Of a stretch of DNA of 64,000 bases, positions 1 through 9,181 are shown in pieces. Every line of letters starts with the position of its first letter. Position 1 is the first letter of the stretch. The translations under genes and the position numbers were made by a program. This DNA comes from Roseiconus nitratireducens (GTDB taxonomy: Bacteria; Planctomycetota; Planctomycetia; Pirellulales; Pirellulaceae), in contig NZ_VWOX01000010.1 in assembly GCF_008629675.1 (NCBI RefSeq), forward strand, positions 248,001 to 312,000. The letters are read 5' to 3'. The notes beneath the pieces are model-generated. The model was not told the origin of the DNA. It was given only the letters and a program-made list of their open reading frames with translations, and did no database searches.

Positions 1-235
1 TTTCGAATCAGTCTGCTAGCCAATTCGCATATCCTCCTGGCACCATGCGACCGGCCAAATGCTCGGCCGCCGCATGAAGGATAGAGTGTAAATCACAGCC
101 CGGGTTCGCGGCAATGGGCCCGGCGAGTTAGATCGACCTCAAATTCTCGCTCTTCGCCCCGATTCTCGACAGCACCCGAGTCCCGTCGACGTCGCGCTTT
201 GTGCCCACCGTGTGTGCGCGTGCACCGGGGCCCAT

Positions 236-919
236 TCAATCCGATGACATCAGCCAGCGGTAATTCCAGACCGGGTTGCCGCACACGTCGCATTTTTCGC
301 CGTTGTCCAGGACGTCGCCGTGACAGGCTTGGCAGTCCATGATGCCCGGCAACCAGAAGGCTTGCCGCTTTCGTTTGGAATCCGCGTCGTCGGTCTGGTC
401 GAAAGCGATCGAAACGACGATCTGCACCGCCAGCGGCATCAGTTGAAACAGAACCAGGGGACACCGACTGGTGTTGGGGTACACCTTTCCCAACGATTGA
501 AGCAGCCGCCGCCGACGATCGTCACTGTTGCCGGCGCGGTAAGCGGCCAGGCGTTTTCGAACGGAATCGTTCTGGATGTTCCGGCCCAGACGCAATTCGC
601 CCAGCCACAGACAGCCCCATTCCTGATCGTCCAAATAGCCACAGCTTTCGGCATGGAGCACCGCTTCGGCCACCTGCCAAATCTCGATCTCGGCCTTGGC
701 CCGATCTTCGTTCCCGTCCGTCGAAAGCGGGATGCTCATCGAGTCCATTCCGAAACTGACGACGACATCCTGGTCGACACGCTGGACCAGTTCCTTCCGC
801 GTCGTGTTCAAACCGCTGGCAAGGCTGTCGACGATCTTGCGGCCCTGCCGAGAATCGTAGCGCTCGTCAAAAAGCTTTGCCGCGCGCTCCCGCCGTTTGG
901 GGTGATGAAGCACTTTCAT
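236..919 (-). CDS. hypothetical protein with C-terminal zinc ribbon
   Basis: Protein of about 227 residues that I do not recognise as a named family. The C-terminus has two CxxC pairs (CQAC and CDVC about 16 residues apart, followed by GNPVWNYRW), which looks like a zinc ribbon. The body is basic and soluble, with a short hydrophobic stretch (LVLFQLMPLAVQIVVSIAF) near residue 170 that could be a buried helix or one membrane segment. The reading frame is open 20 codons further upstream, but the ATG at 919 is preceded by GGAGGA at 8-base spacing and is the convincing start. It stands alone, with no co-directional neighbour within 250 bases. Function unknown. Confidence 0.7.
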   Translation of the reverse strand: MKVLHHPKRRERAAKLFDERYDSRQGRKIVDSLASGLNTTRKELVQRVDQDVVVSFGMDSMSIPLSTDGNEDRAKAEIEIWQVAEAVLHAESCGYLDDQEWGCLWLGELRLGRNIQNDSVRKRLAAYRAGNSDDRRRRLLQSLGKVYPNTSRCPLVLFQLMPLAVQIVVSIAFDQTDDADSKRKRQAFWLPGIMDCQACHGDVLDNGEKCDVCGNPVWNYRWLMSSD

Positions 920-1205
920 CGTGGCATTCCTCCGGTAGCAGTCGGCAGGAACCCTAGCAAAGCCACGTCGCACGAACAAACAAATTCCCCGGCGGAGAAT
1001 CTAAGGGCTCTCCGCATGCCGTTCCTGGGAGTGTGGGGAGCTTCAGTCGCCGCCGAAGAAGGCTCGATTCGAATGGTCGCTCGCCTAAATCGACGGCGGT
1101 CCGCGCCTCGTTTGGCGAATACGTGCTGATCGATGCGTCCGTTGACGAGCCATCAAATGCGACCGTCGAACGATTGCCGTGTTCGGGCAGCGTGCGGCGA
1201 ACGGA

Positions 1206-1535
1206 TCAGTGGGTGTGGTACACCTTGAAGCCGTATTCCTTGAACCACTTTTCCCACTTGACCGCTTCCTCGTGGGTTTTGACGGGCAATTGTCGTTCTT
1301 TTTCGCAGCGGTACTTCAAATCAATGTGTCCGTCGTGGCCGCTGGATTGAACTTCGCATTTCAGCTTTTTCAGCGTCTCGGCAATGGTTTTGGCCTTGTC
1401 GGTATCGTGAATGTGCTTGGCTTTCCATTCTTTGCACTGATAGTGCACGACTTCGGCTGCTGAGATAGCGGGGGGATTAGCGAGCGACAGTGCGGCACCG
1501 GCCAAAACGATCAGGAGCAATTGGGCTCGGATCAT
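1206..1535 (-). CDS. small secreted hypothetical protein
   Basis: Protein of 109 residues with a typical Sec signal peptide: MIRAQLLLIVLAGAALSLA, then a likely cleavage after PAISAAE. The mature part is small, Lys- and His-rich (CKEWKAKHIHDTDKAK near the start, GFKVYHTH at the end) and has three cysteines (in YQCKEW, KLKCEV and KYRCEK). I chose the ATG at 1535 because it starts the signal peptide; the longer open frame adds a Pro/Arg-rich extension with no sign of coding. The repeated pattern (xxCxxWKAKH, then KYRCEKERQ) suggests a small Cys/His metal-binding or disulfide fold, but this is inference. No family recognised. Confidence 0.6.
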   Translation of the reverse strand: MIRAQLLLIVLAGAALSLANPPAISAAEVVHYQCKEWKAKHIHDTDKAKTIAETLKKLKCEVQSSGHDGHIDLKYRCEKERQLPVKTHEEAVKWEKWFKEYGFKVYHTH

Positions 1536-1763
1536 GGGTGGGAGTCCATGGGGTAATGCGATTGGGGGTTCGAAGCTCGGGGCCGACATCCGTGGCCGCC
1601 GGGCGACTGAGGGTCCTGATATCGGACATCGCAGGCCCGGGTCAAGAGACTTGTCCGACGCTCGCCTTGTCAAACCAGGGTCGCCCCTCGACAATCGCCC
1701 CCTTCACGAGCCCGATGATTCAGCCCGCCCAGCCAGGGGCGGCGGTCCCCTCCGACGACAGAT

Positions 1764-3356
1764 ATGAACCAATCTTCCAATTCAGCCGGCACCTCGTCCG
1801 CAGCCACCGGCGACGACGCGTTGACCGATCCGCGAGCGGCACGGCGAGAAAAACTGCGTCAGATCGAAGCGATGGGGATCGACCCCTTCGGATCTCGTTT
1901 CGATGACCGCACGCTGATCGCCGATTGCCGCCGCCAGGCGTCCGAAATCAAGTTCAAAACCAACGACGGTGAACTGCTGGCGCTGCCAGATTTCGATGCC
2001 GAGGTGGATTACCGTCAATGGAAAGCCGATCATGGCCCCGGTGAGGAGATCGGACCGACGGTTCGAGTCGCCGGGCGGATCATGCTGTCTCGACCCACCG
2101 GCAAGCTGATTTTCTTGAACATCAAGGATTGGACCGGCTCGATCCAAATCTTCGTCGGAAAAAAACAGGTCGGGGACGACGATTTCTCGCTTGCGAAGCT
2201 GTTTGACCTGGGCGACCTGGTTGGCGCCGAAGGACGGTTGGGACGCACCAACACCGGAGAACTGACGGTGTTCGCGGAGAAACTGTTCTTCCACACCAAA
2301 ATGCTGGAGCCGCCGCCGGAGAAGCACGCCGGTTTGACCAACGCGGACCTGAGACAGCGGATGCGGTACGCCGACTTGGCTTTCAACGACGGGCCACTGG
2401 AAACATTTCTGAATCGCACGCGGATCATCAAGTCGATTCGCGAAACCTTGGACTCAGATGGGTTCTGCGAAGTCGAAGGCCCCACCCTGCACACCGTTGC
2501 CGGTGGCGCTGCCGCCCGCCCCTTCGAAACACATCACAACGCCCTGGACATGCCGCTGACCATGCGGATCGCCTTGGAACTGCACCTGAAGCGGTTGATG
2601 GTGGGGGGCATGGAACGCGTTTACGAATTGGGGCGTGTGTATCGCAACGAGGGCTTGAGCCCGCGACACAATCCGGAATTCACGATGCTGGAAGCCTACC
2701 AGGCCTACGGTGACTACGGTTCGATGATGGATTTGACCGAGCGAATCATTTGCAACGCGATCGAATCGATCGGAGGCGGATACGAGCGGGAGTACGGCGG
2801 GCAGACCATCGATTTCACGCCACCGTTCAAGCGAGCGACCTACGCGGAACTGTTCCAACAGGCGACGGGGATCGACTCCGGCGACGAGGCCTCCGTGAAG
2901 GCCTACGCGCTAAAGCTAGGGTTGGAGATTGAGGGAAAGCATCCGGATGTCATTCGCAACGAAATCTTTGAAGAGAAGGTCGAAGACACACTGACCGGAC
3001 CGATCTTCGTCATCGACTACCCCGCCAGCATCTGCCCGCTGACCAAACGCAAGCAGGGCAACCCGGACATCGCCGAGCGGTTTGAACTGTTCATCTGCGG
3101 AATGGAATTGGCCAATGCGTACACCGAACTGAACGATCCAGATCTGCAGCAGAAACTTTTTGAGACGCAGCTGGAAGGACTGGACGATGAAGAATCGATG
3201 GCCAAGATGGACCACGACTTCATCCGAGCGCTTCGTCACGCGATGCCACCGGCTGGCGGTTTGGGCGTCGGGATCGATCGCCTGGTGATGATTCTGACCG
3301 GGCAAAAATCGATCCGGGACGTGATCCTGTTCCCGGTGCTTCGCCCGGAGAGCTGA
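1764..3356 (+). CDS. lysS: lysyl-tRNA synthetase, class II
   Basis: Charges tRNA-Lys with lysine in the cytoplasm using ATP. At 530 residues it is slightly longer than typical LysS (about 500), owing to a Ser/Ala-rich N-terminal tail. An OB-fold anticodon-binding domain occupies roughly residues 85-200 (VRVAGRIMLSRPTGKLIFLNI). The class II catalytic domain follows, with motif 2 (YRNEGLSPRHNPEFTMLE) and motif 3 (GGLGVGIDRLVMILTG) close to the C-terminus, ending in the usual SIRDVILFP. The ATG at 1764 is the first in frame. It is monocistronic: the next gene runs towards it and ends 38 bases after the lysS stop. Function is certain from the motifs. Confidence 0.97.
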   Translation: MNQSSNSAGTSSAATGDDALTDPRAARREKLRQIEAMGIDPFGSRFDDRTLIADCRRQASEIKFKTNDGELLALPDFDAEVDYRQWKADHGPGEEIGPTVRVAGRIMLSRPTGKLIFLNIKDWTGSIQIFVGKKQVGDDDFSLAKLFDLGDLVGAEGRLGRTNTGELTVFAEKLFFHTKMLEPPPEKHAGLTNADLRQRMRYADLAFNDGPLETFLNRTRIIKSIRETLDSDGFCEVEGPTLHTVAGGAAARPFETHHNALDMPLTMRIALELHLKRLMVGGMERVYELGRVYRNEGLSPRHNPEFTMLEAYQAYGDYGSMMDLTERIICNAIESIGGGYEREYGGQTIDFTPPFKRATYAELFQQATGIDSGDEASVKAYALKLGLEIEGKHPDVIRNEIFEEKVEDTLTGPIFVIDYPASICPLTKRKQGNPDIAERFELFICGMELANAYTELNDPDLQQKLFETQLEGLDDEESMAKMDHDFIRALRHAMPPAGGLGVGIDRLVMILTGQKSIRDVILFPVLRPES

Positions 3357-3394
3357 GTCTCCGCTGCCAGCCCGCGTGACGTGGTACGGAGAAG

Positions 3395-4627
3395 TTACGC
3401 AAACACTTCGGCCGGCTCGAATTCCTCGCCGACAATGGGAGCCGGATCGGTTTCCAGCCAGTTTCGAAGCACCGCCGCGTAAACCCGGCGGAAATCGGTG
3501 TGGTGCTTCAGGTCACCGTCCTGCAGGTCGGTCAGGCTGGGATGACCGCCGATCAAACCTGGCTTCAGGCCACCGCCGCACAGGAACATGGGCCCGGCAG
3601 CGCCGTGATCGGTGCCTTCGCTGGCATTCTCGGCGACGCGTCTTCCGAACTCGCTGAAAGTCATCACGCACACGCGATCGTGATGATCGTGTTGTTGCAG
3701 GTCGCGGATGAACGCGTTGACGGCGTCACTCCATTGCCGCAACAAGATGGCGTGCGTGTCGCGTTGTTGGGCGTGCGTATCGAATCCGTCCAGCTGCACG
3801 TAGTAGACCCGTGTCGTCAAACCGCTATCGATCAGCTGGGCCACGATGCGAAGCTTTTCCGCCAGCTCCGATTCCGGGTAGGCGATGTCAGAACGATAGC
3901 CCCTGGCAGCTTTGCGAACGCGGTCACTTGCCGCCAACGCGCTCTCGGTGTTGGACTGGACAAAGCCCAGCAAGCTGTCGGCCGAGTCGTCGATCGAGGA
4001 GGTTTCTCGGAGCAGTTGAGAAAGCGATCCCGTCGGGTCGCCGCGCAGCTGAAACTCTTCTAACCGTTGGACCGTCGGGACGGGAATGTTTCGCGACGCG
4101 AGCGCGAAAGGTTGTTGTCCCCGTCCAAGGTGCATTGCGGGGACGTCACCGCCGGATCGCCCCGCAGCCGTTTCCAGGTAGCGGCCCAACCAGCCTTCGG
4201 TACGGGATTCCGTTTTACGCCGACAGGTGTGCCAGATGTCCATCGACTCGAAATGGGAACGATTCGGATGCTCGTATCCCACGCCCTGGATGATCGAGGC
4301 CATCGCGTCGTCGATCAATTCCGCAATGCCCGTCAGGGAGGGATGCAACGCCAGTGAGTCATCCAGCCGCAACGCATCGGCGGACCCGATCCGCAGTTTC
4401 GGACGGGACCTTTGGTAGGCTTCGTCCGCGTAAGGAATCACCGTGTTCAATCCGTCATTTCCTCCGGTCAACTGGACCACCACCAAAATGCGTTCTCCCG
4501 CTGGCGGAACACTATCGGCAGCCTGGCAGAGAGCGGCCGGGACGACGCTGCCGATACCCATGGCAAGCGATCCGCCGACGGAACACTTGATGAAATCACG
4601 CCGGTCAAGCAGAGAGGGATGTGACAT
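3395..4627 (-). CDS. DUF1501 family protein with Tat signal
   Basis: Protein of 410 residues of the DUF1501 family, a sulfatase/phosphatase-like fold common in planctomycetes and nearly always next to DUF1800. The N-terminus carries a twin-arginine signal (LLDRRDFIKCSVGGSLAMGIG), so it is probably exported folded. Typical family segments are VVVQLTGGNDGLNTVIPY, GVGYEHPNRSHFESMDIWH and VMTFSEFGRRVAENAS. I chose the ATG at 4627, just before the Tat motif; the open frame extends 38 codons upstream into the preceding spacer. It lies 52 bases after the DUF1800 gene on the same strand and is probably co-transcribed with it. The biochemical role of the family is not established; a role with extracellular polymers is often proposed. 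Confidence 0.92.
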   Translation of the reverse strand: MSHPSLLDRRDFIKCSVGGSLAMGIGSVVPAALCQAADSVPPAGERILVVVQLTGGNDGLNTVIPYADEAYQRSRPKLRIGSADALRLDDSLALHPSLTGIAELIDDAMASIIQGVGYEHPNRSHFESMDIWHTCRRKTESRTEGWLGRYLETAAGRSGGDVPAMHLGRGQQPFALASRNIPVPTVQRLEEFQLRGDPTGSLSQLLRETSSIDDSADSLLGFVQSNTESALAASDRVRKAARGYRSDIAYPESELAEKLRIVAQLIDSGLTTRVYYVQLDGFDTHAQQRDTHAILLRQWSDAVNAFIRDLQQHDHHDRVCVMTFSEFGRRVAENASEGTDHGAAGPMFLCGGGLKPGLIGGHPSLTDLQDGDLKHHTDFRRVYAAVLRNWLETDPAPIVGEEFEPAEVFA

Positions 4628-4679
4628 GGATCCGAATCCGAAAGGGTGGAATGTCCGGTGGAACGATCGGCAAGGTTCG

Positions 4680-6047
4680 TCAACCGAGTTGGCATTCGGG
4701 GAGCGAGACAAATTGGTGCAGCAAATCGCGGAATCCGCCATCCTCCGCGCTGTTGCCGCTGGCGAAAGATTGCAACAGTCGGGAACGGACGGGGGATGGC
4801 AGGGGATGTGGCAGCAGGCGAGTTTCCCATTGCTGCAGCGCCTGCTGCGGTGTTTCGATTCCCTGGTCGCCCAGGTATTCCTGCAACGAGTTTCCGGCGA
4901 AGGCTGTGTTGGAATCGTTCAGGACTTGTTGAAACAGGTTCGCCCGGCCGAGCAAGGTGGACGAATTGATCCACGCGCGGCCCCCGTCCCAGCCTTTGAC
5001 ATTGGGCGGATAGAACAGGCCCTGGCCGATGTCGCGGAGACCCCGGGCAAGCAACTCGGTGTTGGTGGTTCCTTGCAGGCTGCGAAGTGTTCCGACGAGC
5101 GATTCGACCGGCGACTTGATTTTGCGGCCGACCGAAAGCGAGGAGAAAAACAGATTGCTGCTGAACAGTTTTTGCAACACCGGGGCGATGTCGTATCCTC
5201 GGTCACGAAAGGTTTCTGCCAGCGGCATCAACAATTTATCCGGGGGAGCCGGTTCGTCGCAGACAAAGAATCGGAACCACTTTCGGCACAGGAACAACGG
5301 CATCGAGGGCTGGTCGATCACGATCTCGACCGCGGCTTCGCCGTCAAAGGCTCCCTCCTTCCCAAGCAACCGTTTCACGCCGTTGTCATGCTGATAGCGG
5401 TTTTTTCGAAACCGGTCGTTCTTGATTTCCCAGCCGGTAAAGCAGCGTGCCAATTCCTGCACGTCTTGTTCGCTGTAATGGCCTTCGCCCAAACAAAACA
5501 ATTCCATCAACTCACGCGCGAAGTTCTCGTTCGGATGTGCTTTGCGGTTGGAAGCCGAATCCAGGTAGATCAGCATCGCCGGATCTTTCGCAATCGCCTG
5601 CACCAGTTCGGAGAAGTTCCCCAAGGCCTGCTGTCGCAGCAATCGGTTCTGCTGCCACATCATGGACGCATCTTTCACTTTGTCCGCACCGGTTGCGAAG
5701 TGCCCGTGCCAAAACAACGTGGCCTTTTCCAACAGTTGGGTCGGAGTCAGCAACAGCCGATACACCCAAGCGGCGGACAACGTCATGGGATCGCCGCCAG
5801 CGAGCACCGTTTTGGCCAGCGCATCTGCGACGGTACGGAACTCGGACGTTTCCTGATTCTGTGCGACCAGTTGGGCGACGGCTTCGGCCGGATCCAGCTG
5901 CGCGGCCCGGTCCAGCTGGGACACGTCGGCGCCGAATCCCGCGCGGCGGTACAGATGCGCCGCCCCGCGGCGGTCCCATGGTTGATCCGCTGACGGCTGA
6001 AACGGCTGCCAGGCCCACTGTGGATCGACCGATTCAAGTGAGTTCAT
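4680..6047 (-). CDS. DUF1800 family protein
   Basis: Protein of 455 residues of the DUF1800 family. Characteristic segments: AAHLYRRAGFGADVSQLDR near the N-terminus, TLFWHGHFATGADKVKDA in the centre, and NFARELMELFCLGEGHYSEQD. The ending RLLQSFASGNSAEDGGFRDLLHQFVSLPECQLG is also typical. No Sec or Tat signal is evident in this copy. It lies between an upstream secreted-protein gene (6-base gap) and DUF1501 (52-base gap), all on the reverse strand, so the three are probably one operon. DUF1800/DUF1501 pairs are a planctomycete hallmark, but their function is unproven. Confidence 0.92.
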   Translation of the reverse strand: MNSLESVDPQWAWQPFQPSADQPWDRRGAAHLYRRAGFGADVSQLDRAAQLDPAEAVAQLVAQNQETSEFRTVADALAKTVLAGGDPMTLSAAWVYRLLLTPTQLLEKATLFWHGHFATGADKVKDASMMWQQNRLLRQQALGNFSELVQAIAKDPAMLIYLDSASNRKAHPNENFARELMELFCLGEGHYSEQDVQELARCFTGWEIKNDRFRKNRYQHDNGVKRLLGKEGAFDGEAAVEIVIDQPSMPLFLCRKWFRFFVCDEPAPPDKLLMPLAETFRDRGYDIAPVLQKLFSSNLFFSSLSVGRKIKSPVESLVGTLRSLQGTTNTELLARGLRDIGQGLFYPPNVKGWDGGRAWINSSTLLGRANLFQQVLNDSNTAFAGNSLQEYLGDQGIETPQQALQQWETRLLPHPLPSPVRSRLLQSFASGNSAEDGGFRDLLHQFVSLPECQLG

Positions 6048-6053
6048 TGCGTT

Positions 6054-7823
6054 TTACTCCTGGGATTCAGAATCCACTCGGACGGCAGCCGACAATCGAA
6101 GCTGGTCATCGTCAACGATCAATGACACCCTCGCGTCTCGAAGCAGAGACACCAAATCCAGCAACGTCCCGATCTCCGCTTCGGCCTGGGCGGGGGCGTG
6201 TCCCTTTTCGAGCATGTTTTGAGCGACGAGCTGAGCACGGTTTTGTTCCAAAACCCGTTTGAGCGTTTCTCCATTCAGAATCGCTGCGGTGTTTGCATCG
6301 CTTTCGACCGCGACCGGTGCCGGAGGCTCAACCGTTTGCACCAAGCGATGCGCCAATTCGGTTGTGCTGGAAAGCACCAACGTGGGGCCAGCAAATCCAA
6401 GCGTCGGTGAGAAATTGAAGTTGATCGGCGCTTCGGTACTCTCTTCCTGGCCGACTTGCGGGACATAGGTGGCGGTGATCAGCGTCGCCGAATCAAGCTG
6501 AACGCTGCCCAAGTCAAACTGTGGTTGTCCATCCATCGCACCGACAACGTTCAAAAACCCGATGAAGCTTTGGAACACGCGACGAAACTCCGGCCGTGTC
6601 CGTTCGGGATCCTTCATTTGGAATTTCAGTGCGAACGCCGGCAACTTGATCGCGGGCTGTGGCTGGCGGTGCTGAAAATCTTGCACCGTCACCACCAGCT
6701 GGATGTCCGGCCGTAGCGATCCCAGGATGTCTTCGCCGAAATCGCGGCCCGAGAAGAAAGTGGTCAGCTGTGTATCCGCTTTGGCCAGTCCCTCGTTCGC
6801 CTTCTCCGTCATCAGGTCCCCGGAGCGCAACCACATTTGGGAAAGATCGCGATGCAGGCTGGCGGCGAACAATCGGTCGGGAGGATGCAGCAACGGTGGC
6901 GCGACGTCGGATTGCGTTCCAAAGAAGTATTCTCGGCCGGTTTGCCACTGGCGACGATGCGGTGACGTCGCGTTGACAGCCACCCCGTCTTGATCCACGT
7001 TGATCGTCGCCACGGCAAACGGAGTGTGTTGCAATTCACTCAAAATGCCTCCGGCGAGGACTTCGGCCAAGGGGTTATCCGTTTTGCCCTCGTATAAGCG
7101 CGGCGCAATGCCGGCATCGCGAAAAGCTTGGACGTCGACCCAGCCCCAGGCGGAGACGTCGGCGATGCTCGCGCATGCTTGCCGGAATTTCGGCGACGAC
7201 GCCAGGTTGTCATCTCCGCCGTCGAGGTACTGGTCCAGAATCCGTTTCCCCAATTCGGACTTGTTGGTGACGAGCAACCAGTCGTCCAGCTGAGCCATTT
7301 TCAGGTTGGCGTTGATCGCCTGGGCCGTGATTCCGCGGTACTGTCCCTGTTCCAGCGGTCCGATACGGCCCGTCGTCATCTGAGCCAACCCCAGCACGAA
7401 GCCTCGAAAGCGTTCCAACGTTGCCGAATTGTCGGCGCGGATCAGCAGCGCAACGCCTTCGGTCGAACGATCCAGCGCGAAATGAATCCCGCCGGAGGTC
7501 AAGCCGGACAGGGCGTCCCGCCAGGGCATTCCCAGGCTGGCTTCGAATGCGGCCACGGCATCGGAAAGCTTTCCAAAACCTTCGGATTCCCGCAGTGCAC
7601 CGTAAGCCGGTAGGGCCTCGACGCGTTGACGCAGGGGATGGTCCAACAATTCGGTTGCGGTCGCGCTCAGGTCGGGGATCTGCGCGTACGCGACGACCGT
7701 GGGTGGCAGCAGTTGCGCGGCTTCAGGGATGGTCCGCGGTTCGGATTCCGCAGCCGCCACAGAAGTTGCCAACAGCAGTCCGAGCGGAAAAACAAATCCA
7801 CAAGCCAACCACGAAGATTTCAT
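6054..7823 (-). CDS. secreted hypothetical protein, first gene of DUF1800 operon
   Basis: Protein of 589 residues with an N-terminal signal peptide (MKSSWLACGFVFPLGLLLATSVAAAESEP). The mature part begins TIPEAAQLLPPTVVAYAQIPDLSATATELL, a wording found in many large exported planctomycete proteins that test for per-protein cost or scale; no catalytic motif is visible. The start at 7823 was preferred over the one nine codons upstream because it puts the signal peptide at the N-terminus. It ends six bases before the DUF1800 start, so translation of the two is probably coupled. It may work with the DUF1800/DUF1501 pair at the cell envelope, but this rests only on position. Confidence 0.75.
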   Translation of the reverse strand: MKSSWLACGFVFPLGLLLATSVAAAESEPRTIPEAAQLLPPTVVAYAQIPDLSATATELLDHPLRQRVEALPAYGALRESEGFGKLSDAVAAFEASLGMPWRDALSGLTSGGIHFALDRSTEGVALLIRADNSATLERFRGFVLGLAQMTTGRIGPLEQGQYRGITAQAINANLKMAQLDDWLLVTNKSELGKRILDQYLDGGDDNLASSPKFRQACASIADVSAWGWVDVQAFRDAGIAPRLYEGKTDNPLAEVLAGGILSELQHTPFAVATINVDQDGVAVNATSPHRRQWQTGREYFFGTQSDVAPPLLHPPDRLFAASLHRDLSQMWLRSGDLMTEKANEGLAKADTQLTTFFSGRDFGEDILGSLRPDIQLVVTVQDFQHRQPQPAIKLPAFALKFQMKDPERTRPEFRRVFQSFIGFLNVVGAMDGQPQFDLGSVQLDSATLITATYVPQVGQEESTEAPINFNFSPTLGFAGPTLVLSSTTELAHRLVQTVEPPAPVAVESDANTAAILNGETLKRVLEQNRAQLVAQNMLEKGHAPAQAEAEIGTLLDLVSLLRDARVSLIVDDDQLRLSAAVRVDSESQE

Positions 7824-8122
7824 GTTGAGATTCCTGGGGAAAACAGGCACGTGCCGGCACCATTCGTTTTAACAAGAGTTTCGTGGCGAGCGGCCCGATC
7901 TTGCTGATCAAAACGGGAAGATTTTTGCAACGATCGACGCGGGTGCCAGATGGTCACTTCAGCGAGGCGTCGGGAAACGGTTTTGCGGCAGGCTGCGGCG
8001 GGCCACCGCGAACCGAAAACGGCTAGACTGATTTCCTTCGTCATCCCGGGCAGCGGCGCTCGGGATACTCGTTCCGTCATGGACCGCAGTCGCGGAGCGG
8101 TTGTTTCAGCTGAGGTGGTCGC

Positions 8123-8575
8123 TTGCAGCCACAATTTGGGATTGAACCCGATTTGACCGTCGAGGAGTTCATTGACATCCTGCGTCGATCGACGCTGGAT
8201 CAAAGACGTCCTGTCGACGACGTGGGCCGGATGGCACGGATGCTTCGGGCGGCCGATGTCATCGCAACGGCGCGACGCGACGACGGGAAATTGATTGGGA
8301 TTGCCCGGGCGATTAGTGATCGAGCCTACTGCACGTATCTCTCGGACTTAGCGGTGGACGTGCAGCACCAGCGTCAAGGCATTGGCGGGCAGTTAGTGGA
8401 CCTGGTCCACCGGGAGGCCGGTTTGGAGACGACGCTGATTCTGTTGGCGGCGCCCGCCTCGGTCGGCTACTATCCAAAGATCGGGATGGAGGCACACCAG
8501 TCGTGCTGGATTCGGCGTCCCGTTGATCCGATCACCAATGGCAATGAACAACGGGAGCAAGGCGTCGATGGATGA
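8123..8575 (+). CDS. GNAT family N-acetyltransferase
   Basis: Protein of 150 residues with a GNAT fold: acetyl-CoA dependent acyl transfer to an amine, substrate unknown. The acetyl-CoA binding motif A is clear: [21 protein letters not shown] (the R/Q-x-x-G-x-G/A loop is QRQGIGG). The second half, [20 protein letters not shown], is the usual motif B region. The start is a TTG at 8123 preceded by TGAGGTGG at good spacing; no ATG lies nearby in frame. Its last codons overlap the start of the DUF4240 gene by eight bases, so the two form an operon. The long spacer before it (7824-8122) shows no other gene. Confidence 0.88.
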   Translation: MQPQFGIEPDLTVEEFIDILRRSTLDQRRPVDDVGRMARMLRAADVIATARRDDGKLIGIARAISDRAYCTYLSDLAVDVQHQRQGIGGQLVDLVHREAGLETTLILLAAPASVGYYPKIGMEAHQSCWIRRPVDPITNGNEQREQGVDG

Positions 8576-9104
8576 GTCAACGTTTTGGGCGATCATCGAA
8601 AGTGCCGGATCGCCGGACCGGTGTTCGCCCGATGAGCAGTGTGAGCGGATCACCGAAGCGCTCGCGTCGCTGTCGCAGTCGGAATTGGTGGGTTTCGAAA
8701 ACCGACGAAATGAGTTGCTGCATCGCGCCTACACGTGGCCGATGATCAAAGCCTGTTTCGTGGTGCTCAGCTATGTTTCCGACGACGTCTTCGAAGACTT
8801 TCGGCACTGGCTGATCCTGAACGGCCGGGAGCGATTCGAAGCGGCCGTGAAGGATCCGGATTCGATGGCGGACTTTATTGACGTGGAAGATCCCGCCGAA
8901 GAGATCTCGGGAGAGCCCTTGCTGTTCGTCGTGGACAATGCGTGGCACGGCGACATCGAGGAGATCGAGGAACAGGTTGAGTTTCCAGAGCCGCCCGATA
9001 TTTCGGATGATTGGCCGCCGAAGGAGACATTGCAGGCCGAGTTTCCAAAGCTGTTTGAAGGCTTCTGGGACGAGGACCGCATCAGCGAAATCCACGGCGA
9101 CTGA
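8568..9104 (+). CDS. DUF4240 domain protein
   Basis: Acidic soluble protein of 178 residues, consistent with DUF4240: it begins [13 protein letters not shown] and contains [44 protein letters not shown]. The C-terminus, [19 protein letters not shown], is also typical. Its function is unknown; related proteins often occur near toxin-immunity or defence loci, but nothing here supports that. The ATG at 8568 overlaps the stop of the acetyltransferase gene; ATGs at 8538 and 8544 are possible but lack a better ribosome site. Confidence 0.8.
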   Translation: MDESTFWAIIESAGSPDRCSPDEQCERITEALASLSQSELVGFENRRNELLHRAYTWPMIKACFVVLSYVSDDVFEDFRHWLILNGRERFEAAVKDPDSMADFIDVEDPAEEISGEPLLFVVDNAWHGDIEEIEEQVEFPEPPDISDDWPPKETLQAEFPKLFEGFWDEDRISEIHGD

Positions 9105-9128
9105 ATCCTGCGTCGCCCTTCGGAGGCC

Positions 9129-9175
9129 GATCACTCTTCCGTCGGCTCCTACCGGCGGCAGGGTTCGCTTTACGA
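9129..9175. repeat. degenerate hairpin repeat, family 2
   Basis: The spacer between the DUF4240 gene and uppP contains TTCCGTCGGCTCCTACCGGCGGCAG followed by GCTTTACGACT. This looks like a decayed copy of the repeat found intact at 15,012-15,062 (other orientation) and 29,817-29,870: a CCGTCGGC/GCCGACGG hairpin flanked by a GGGCTGTCG-type arm. Confidence 0.45.
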
Positions 9176-9181
9176 CTGGCG

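Noticed and set aside
320-1129. Plus-strand ORF of 269 codons
   Set aside because: Antisense to the zinc-ribbon gene, which has a strong ribosome site and CxxC motifs; the opposite frame has no recognisable domain.
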